27,334 bases of DNA from the NCBI GenBank assembly GCA_020697375.1, contig JAJFBJ010000042.1, forward strand, positions 1 to 27,334, given 5' to 3'. The notes under the pieces were generated by a model. It had not been told where the DNA came from. It searched no databases and worked only from the letters and a program-made list of their open reading frames with translations. This DNA is from Nitrospira sp. (GTDB lineage: Bacteria > Nitrospirota > Nitrospiria > Nitrospirales > Nitrospiraceae). The position numbers and the translations under genes were made by a program. Positions 24,180 to 27,334 of this stretch are shown piece by piece. Within the stretch, counting starts at the first letter, position 1; every line of letters begins with the position of its first letter.

Positions 24180-24581
24180 TCAGTTTCGATCCGAAGGATC
24201 AGACGACGGAGGAGGGTCTGGATAAAGTTTCTGCAAACGATCGATCAAGGGTTCCGCGGCGGGACTACTGGCTCGTGTCGGATCGCTGGGGGGATGATCC
24301 CATGTAAGGACAGAAATCCCTGCTTCAGCAAAAAGTTCCCGGATCGTAGCCACGAGCGCATCCAGCGTCAACTCCGTGCCGAATCGGAGATTGAGCACGC
24401 GCTCTTCCGGACTGACCGGCGGAGGGTCGGTGCTTACCAGCGCCCAACATCGGTCGAAGACCCTACGCCGTACATCTTCCGGCACGTTCAGCGTGGCCAA
24501 GTCAGAGGTGCAGAGCGCCGACACCATGAGAACAAATTGCAGATCAGGCATGCCCGGTCTCTGGATATTGAGGGATTGCAT
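24180..24581 (-). CDS. Small hypothetical protein
   Basis: A 133-residue acidic protein, not recognised. It has VPEDVRRRVFDRCWALVSTDPPP and LTLDALVATIRELFAEAGISVL in sequence, then a Pro/Ser/Asp-rich tail. No signal peptide, membrane segment or known motif is seen. Composition is more natural than that of the overlapping plus-strand frame, which is rich in Arg and Ser. It precedes rfbC on the same strand by 229 nt, and no clear gene fills that gap. No ribosome binding site is evident at the ATG, so the start is uncertain. Confidence 0.5.
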   Translation of the reverse strand: MQSLNIQRPGMPDLQFVLMVSALCTSDLATLNVPEDVRRRVFDRCWALVSTDPPPVSPEERVLNLRFGTELTLDALVATIRELFAEAGISVLTWDHPPSDPTRASSPAAEPLIDRLQKLYPDPPPSSDPSDRN

Positions 24582-24680
24582 AGTGGTATTATTAGGCGCG
24601 GTTGGCTGGGAGTCAATTCCCTCGCTTCCCGGAGAGGAATATTACATGCGTTGCAGACCGATTGAGAGGATACAGGTCGC

Positions 24681-24953
24681 ATGGTAACGATTACACTGAT
24701 GGGACAATTGCAGACGACAGATGGAGAACGAGACCTCGCTTGTGAGCTTGCCGCCCCGCTGAGTGTTCGGCAAGTCATACAACGGCAGGGCCGCGGACTC
24801 CGCCACATGCTTCAGCTCTTACGAGAAAAGAAGGTACTGGTCACGATCAACAAACGCATCGCCAGTGAGGATTCTCTCGTCCAGGACGGAGACGCGGTTC
24901 GCTTCGTCGGGCATGACGGCTCCGGAGGAAGCGGATTGGCTCCATCTTTTTAA
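24681..24953 (+). CDS. MoaD/ThiS-family beta-grasp protein with C-terminal extension
   Basis: A 90-residue ubiquitin-like beta-grasp protein. Strands and helix match the family: VTITLMGQLQ, LSVRQVIQRQG, then KKVLVTINKRIASEDSLVQDGDAVRFVG. MoaD and ThiS end in Gly-Gly, which is adenylated and thiocarboxylated. Here the Gly-Gly pair is at 82-83 and seven more residues (SGLAPSF) follow. Either it needs trimming before use, or it no longer carries sulfur. GAGG lies upstream of the ATG. No moaE, moeB or thiF gene is present nearby, so its pathway is unknown. Confidence 0.8.
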   Translation: MVTITLMGQLQTTDGERDLACELAAPLSVRQVIQRQGRGLRHMLQLLREKKVLVTINKRIASEDSLVQDGDAVRFVGHDGSGGSGLAPSF

Positions 24954-25004
24954 CTCGGAACCAGTTAAAGGATCTTGCCGATCCACGAGGCACGCGTTTG
25001 AGGC

Positions 25005-25038
25005 AAAAAGGCCGGTGCTCTATGACGGAGCACCGGCC
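25005..25038 (-). terminator. Strong intrinsic terminator of the HU gene
   Basis: GGCCGGTGCTC (25010-25020) and GAGCACCGGCC (25028-25038) form a perfect 11-bp stem with a 7-nt loop. On the minus strand the stem is followed by five T (25009-25005). It lies 33 nt after the HU stop. The plus strand has no T-run, so it is directional, though it may also block read-through from the MoaD-like gene. Confidence 0.9.
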
Positions 25039-25071
25039 ATCCGGTTGAGGGGAGGAATAACGAACAAATGA

Positions 25072-25359
25072 CTATTTCTTTCCGAGGATCGAATCCTTGG
25101 CCATCTTCGCAACGCGGAATTTCACCACCCGCTTCGCCGGAATCTTGATCGGCTCACCCGTCTGCGGATTCCGGCCCATGCGCGCCTTCCGATTGGCTAA
25201 CACCAGCTTCCCGATGCCGGGTACGACGAAAGCGTTCTTCGCTTCACGATAGGCGAGAGCGGCAAGGTCATCCAATAATTGGACGGCCGTTTTCTTCGTA
25301 ATCTCCGCCTTTCCGGCGAGATGGTCAGCAATCTGCGATTTCGTCATCGACTTGGCCAT
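25072..25359 (-). CDS. HU-family DNA-binding protein
   Basis: A 95-residue HU/IHF protein. It has the N-terminal helical dimerisation part (MTKSQIADHLAGKAEITKKT, 5-24), GIGKLVLANRKARMGRNPQTG leading into the DNA-binding beta-arm, and PAKRVVKFRVAKMAKD at the end. It bends and compacts DNA non-specifically as a homodimer. GGGAGG lies 5 nt upstream of the ATG. It stands as a single gene with its own terminator. HU rather than IHF is assumed from the GRNPQTG arm. Confidence 0.95.
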   Translation of the reverse strand: MAKSMTKSQIADHLAGKAEITKKTAVQLLDDLAALAYREAKNAFVVPGIGKLVLANRKARMGRNPQTGEPIKIPAKRVVKFRVAKMAKDSILGKK

Positions 25360-25648
25360 GCGTTCCTCCCTTTTTTGAACAACGAATGAGGTGAACTGAT
25401 GTGTTCGGTCTATGGACTCGTATGTGCAGAAGATGGAGATGGAATCTGCGTCTATCCCGCGTAATCAGCCAGAAAACAGGGCGAGAGTGTATCCAAAGCC
25501 CTGGGGGCTGTCAAGAGCCGCCGACCGGAAACCAGCATCTGGACGGGTGATTTGTGTATTTCGCGCCTTGCACGTCATGCGGAGCACAGAGTAGAGTAAG
25601 GCGAATCGCAACTGTTCATCGCATCACTTAGGATCAAGAGGCATTTGC

Positions 25649-26206
25649 ATGGCCAAAGAACTTCGTATTCTCCCATCCACTACACAGCCTGCCGAGGGCG
25701 CCGCAGCGGAAGCGATCGTATACTCCCGGGTGTTCTGCAGAAATGAGAATGCTCCTCCTCTGCGGCTATTGGTAGATTTTTTGAAATCGCGGGGGCAGCT
25801 CCCTATCCTTCCGCCCGACATGGACGATGCCATGCTGGACGAATGGGCCTGGGTCCAAGTCATTCTGGGCTATGCGCAGGAGCGCAAGCCGATCCATGTG
25901 TTTTGCGTCCGCGATCGTGGCAGCTATACGGATGTGTTCGAACAGGAACAAAAACAATTTCTCGAAACTCTCATGGCCCATGATGATATTGAAGCCAGCC
26001 TTGCTCAGGAGCATGTGACACGTGCACGATTCATCCTTACTACAAGGATGATCGACGCCGACGTGACCGAGGAAGGCTACGACTTCAACGGATGGATTCT
26101 GGAATTTTTTCAAGAGCATTGTAACGGCATTGTCCAGATCGATGGACAGGGTTTCTTCTCACCCAAAGGGGAACTCATCGTCGATCTTTCGCTGCCACAG
26201 GAGTAG
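25649..26206 (+). CDS. Conserved-looking hypothetical protein, operon with ykgJ-like gene
   Basis: A 185-residue protein that I do not recognise. It is soluble, acidic and rich in aromatic residues, with segments LRLLVDFLKSRGQLPILP, LDEWAWVQVILGYAQERKPI and a C-terminal YDFNGWILEFFQEHCNGIVQ. No signal peptide, membrane helix or nucleotide-binding motif is seen. It is followed after 5 nt by the cysteine-cluster protein, so the two are very likely co-transcribed and may act together. A weak promoter (TTGCAC at 25568, TAGAGT at 25592) lies in the 289-nt region between HU and this gene; I see nothing else there. Confidence 0.75.
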   Translation: MAKELRILPSTTQPAEGAAAEAIVYSRVFCRNENAPPLRLLVDFLKSRGQLPILPPDMDDAMLDEWAWVQVILGYAQERKPIHVFCVRDRGSYTDVFEQEQKQFLETLMAHDDIEASLAQEHVTRARFILTTRMIDADVTEEGYDFNGWILEFFQEHCNGIVQIDGQGFFSPKGELIVDLSLPQE

Positions 26207-26211
26207 ATGCC

Positions 26212-26841
26212 ATGGGGGCCCGGACATCCTCCCATGTCCCCCTTCCACTGTTTCAACAAGCAGAGCAATGGTTCCAACGCGCGCAAGCCGCGCTATTGGG
26301 TGCGATTCCTTGCCGCCGAGGCTGTTGTCAGTGCTGCACCGGAACCTTTCCCATCACTCAACTCGATGCGCTGGAGTTGCAACTCGGCCTCGACACGTTA
26401 CCATCGATGGAGCGGGACGCCATCGTGACGCGCGCCCGTGCCCAGATCGCCACACTTGAAACAGCCTATCCTGTCCTCCGGTCAAGGCCTGGACTGGATG
26501 AGTGGGATGATCGCACCGTCGATGAGGTGGTCGAACGTTTCAGCGAACTCCCTTGCCCTGCCCTTACAGCAGACGGGGCATGCGGCATGTACGCATTCAG
26601 ACCCATGACTTGCCGAACCATGGGCATTCCAATTGAGTCCGACGGTCTGGTGCAAGGGCCCTGCGCCGTCCAGACTGCCGTTCCAATCATCCGTCTCATG
26701 CCAAGCCTTCGAATCGATGAAGATCGATTGGCCGAGGATGAAGCCGTCTCATTGTCGATCCTACGCCGCGCTAAATCAGCCTCAGGAGAAGAGCTCCTGT
26801 TGCCCTACGGGTTCTTGCCGACTCATGGTTTCTCTCCCTAG
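26212..26841 (+). CDS. YkgJ-family cysteine-cluster (zinc/iron-chelating) protein
   Basis: A 209-residue protein with the CxxxCCxCC-type cluster near residues 40-48 (PCRRGCCQCCTG) and a second set, LPCPALTADGACGMYAFRPMT in two parts (LPCPAL; GACGMYAFRPMTCR), as in UPF0153/YkgJ proteins. The cysteines probably bind zinc or an Fe-S centre; the biochemical role of the family is not established. AGGAG at the end of the preceding gene serves as its ribosome binding site, and the 5-nt gap indicates one operon. Confidence 0.88.
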   Translation: MGARTSSHVPLPLFQQAEQWFQRAQAALLGAIPCRRGCCQCCTGTFPITQLDALELQLGLDTLPSMERDAIVTRARAQIATLETAYPVLRSRPGLDEWDDRTVDEVVERFSELPCPALTADGACGMYAFRPMTCRTMGIPIESDGLVQGPCAVQTAVPIIRLMPSLRIDEDRLAEDEAVSLSILRRAKSASGEELLLPYGFLPTHGFSP

Positions 26842-26889
26842 ACAGCAATGGAAACGCTGTGCTACTGTCACTCGTCTCTTCGGGAGGAA

Positions 26890-26965
26890 GCGCCTGTAGC
26901 TCAGTGGATAGAGCATCAGCCTCCGGAGCTGAGGGCCACAGGTTCAAATCCTGTCAGGCGCACCA
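26890..26965 (+). tRNA. tRNA-Arg, anticodon CCG
   Basis: A full cloverleaf: acceptor GCGCCTG/CAGGCGC, D-arm with AGCTCAGTGGATAGAGC, anticodon loop CTCCGGA giving CCG (reads CGG, Arg), T-arm GGTTCAAATCC, discriminator A and encoded CCA. It lies 49 nt upstream of tRNA-Lys on the same strand. Confidence 0.96.
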
Positions 26966-27014
26966 TTCGCTCCGTCAGGCACACGCCGCGATCGAAACAT
27001 AGTGCACACCGGTG

Positions 27015-27090
<76 letters not shown>

Positions 27091-27091
27091 T

Positions 27092-27334
27092 TTAACTCCT
27101 CGTTATCTCAATCATATTTCTATCATCCACATCTGCAACCACCACGATTCCATTTCTCGGTTGCGCTGGGGTTGCATTCGTCGCCTCAGAGAAGGCGTCT
27201 ACTGCGCCTCTGTGGATACCTGGAATTAGGTGTCCGTATCGGTCAATTGTGACCTGTATCGAGGAGTGCCCAAGTTGCTCCTTCACATAAAGCGGATTCT
27301 CTCCTCGCATCAAAAGGAGGCTCGCATACGTGTG
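27092..27334 (-). CDS. Tyrosine recombinase/integrase, C-terminal part (truncated by window edge)
   Basis: Read from the window edge on the minus strand, the frame is open for 80 residues before TAA at 27094-27092. It begins HTYASLLLMRGENPLYVKEQ and continues LGHSSIQVTIDRYGHLIPG, the end of a phage-type integrase: the His of HxxR would be the first residue, the second His is in LGHSS, and the nucleophile is the Tyr of RYGH. About 30 residues with low similarity to the core follow. The N-terminal part lies outside the window, so intactness is unknown. It points toward tRNA-Lys and probably excises or integrates an element at that tRNA. Confidence 0.88.
   Translation of the reverse strand, partial: HTYASLLLMRGENPLYVKEQLGHSSIQVTIDRYGHLIPGIHRGAVDAFSEATNATPAQPRNGIVVVADVDDRNMIEITRS

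Noticed and set aside
23925..24665. Plus-strand open frame of 246 codons over the small unknown gene
   Set aside because: Very Arg/Ser-rich with runs such as RRIRRRRR and no motif; the minus frame looks more like protein.

Overview
The window looks like bacterial chromosome of moderately high GC. It is gene-dense, on both strands, with well-formed ribosome binding sites. The gene set (complete ISC iron-sulfur operon, HscB with a zinc-finger N-terminus, GltX beside tRNA-Gln, a rubrerythrin/Fe-S oxidoreductase/DUF3501 cluster, a MoaD-like protein, HU) suggests a Gram-negative such as a Nitrospira-type member of the Nitrospirota. That assignment is an inference from overall character; no lineage marker (nxr, 16S rRNA) lies in the window.

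Layout. 1-1557: tRNA-Gln(CUG) and gltX on the minus strand. 1674-2881: a flavin/ferredoxin-reductase-like gene converging on the ISC-type ferredoxin fdx. 3021-8512: a promoter with inverted repeats, then iscR-iscS-iscU-iscA-hscB-hscA-iscX, with 4-nt overlaps at iscR/iscS and hscB/hscA. 8620-11013: mrcA (PBP1A) on the minus strand. 11014-11217: a structured intergenic region with a textbook intrinsic terminator immediately before typA/bipA (11218-13119). 13157-14944: an unknown protein, then a peroxiredoxin and a small CxxC thioredoxin-fold protein. 15122-18010: an exported sulfatase-modifying-factor-fold protein that converges on a tightly coupled MotA/MotB-like (ZorA/ZorB-like) membrane pair. 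18202-19157: a CBS-domain protein and a small coiled-coil/membrane protein.

19373-23247 is a minus-strand oxidative-stress cluster. It comprises a PerR/Fur-type regulator preceded by a perfect 7-1-7 inverted repeat, rubrerythrin, a GlpC/HdrD-like Fe-S oxidoreductase, a DUF3501 protein and a tandem-domain pyruvoyl-tetrahydropterin-synthase homologue. 23393-26841 holds rfbC, a small unknown, a MoaD/ThiS-like protein, HU with its terminator, an unknown protein and a YkgJ-type cysteine-cluster protein. 26890-27334 has tRNA-Arg(CCG) and tRNA-Lys(CUU). The 3' end of tRNA-Lys is followed after 1 nt by the stop codon of a tyrosine-recombinase gene that runs off the window, which marks the likely edge of an integrated element.

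Functional links. Iron-sulfur assembly (isc, fdx and possibly the reductase-like gene as electron source) and peroxide defence (PerR, rubrerythrin, Fe-S oxidoreductase, peroxiredoxin) dominate. The best candidate for an undescribed system is the two-gene ZorAB-like ion-channel pair at 16018-18010. It has no recognisable ZorC/ZorD/ZorE partner in the window and faces an exported FGE-fold protein that lacks the catalytic cysteines.
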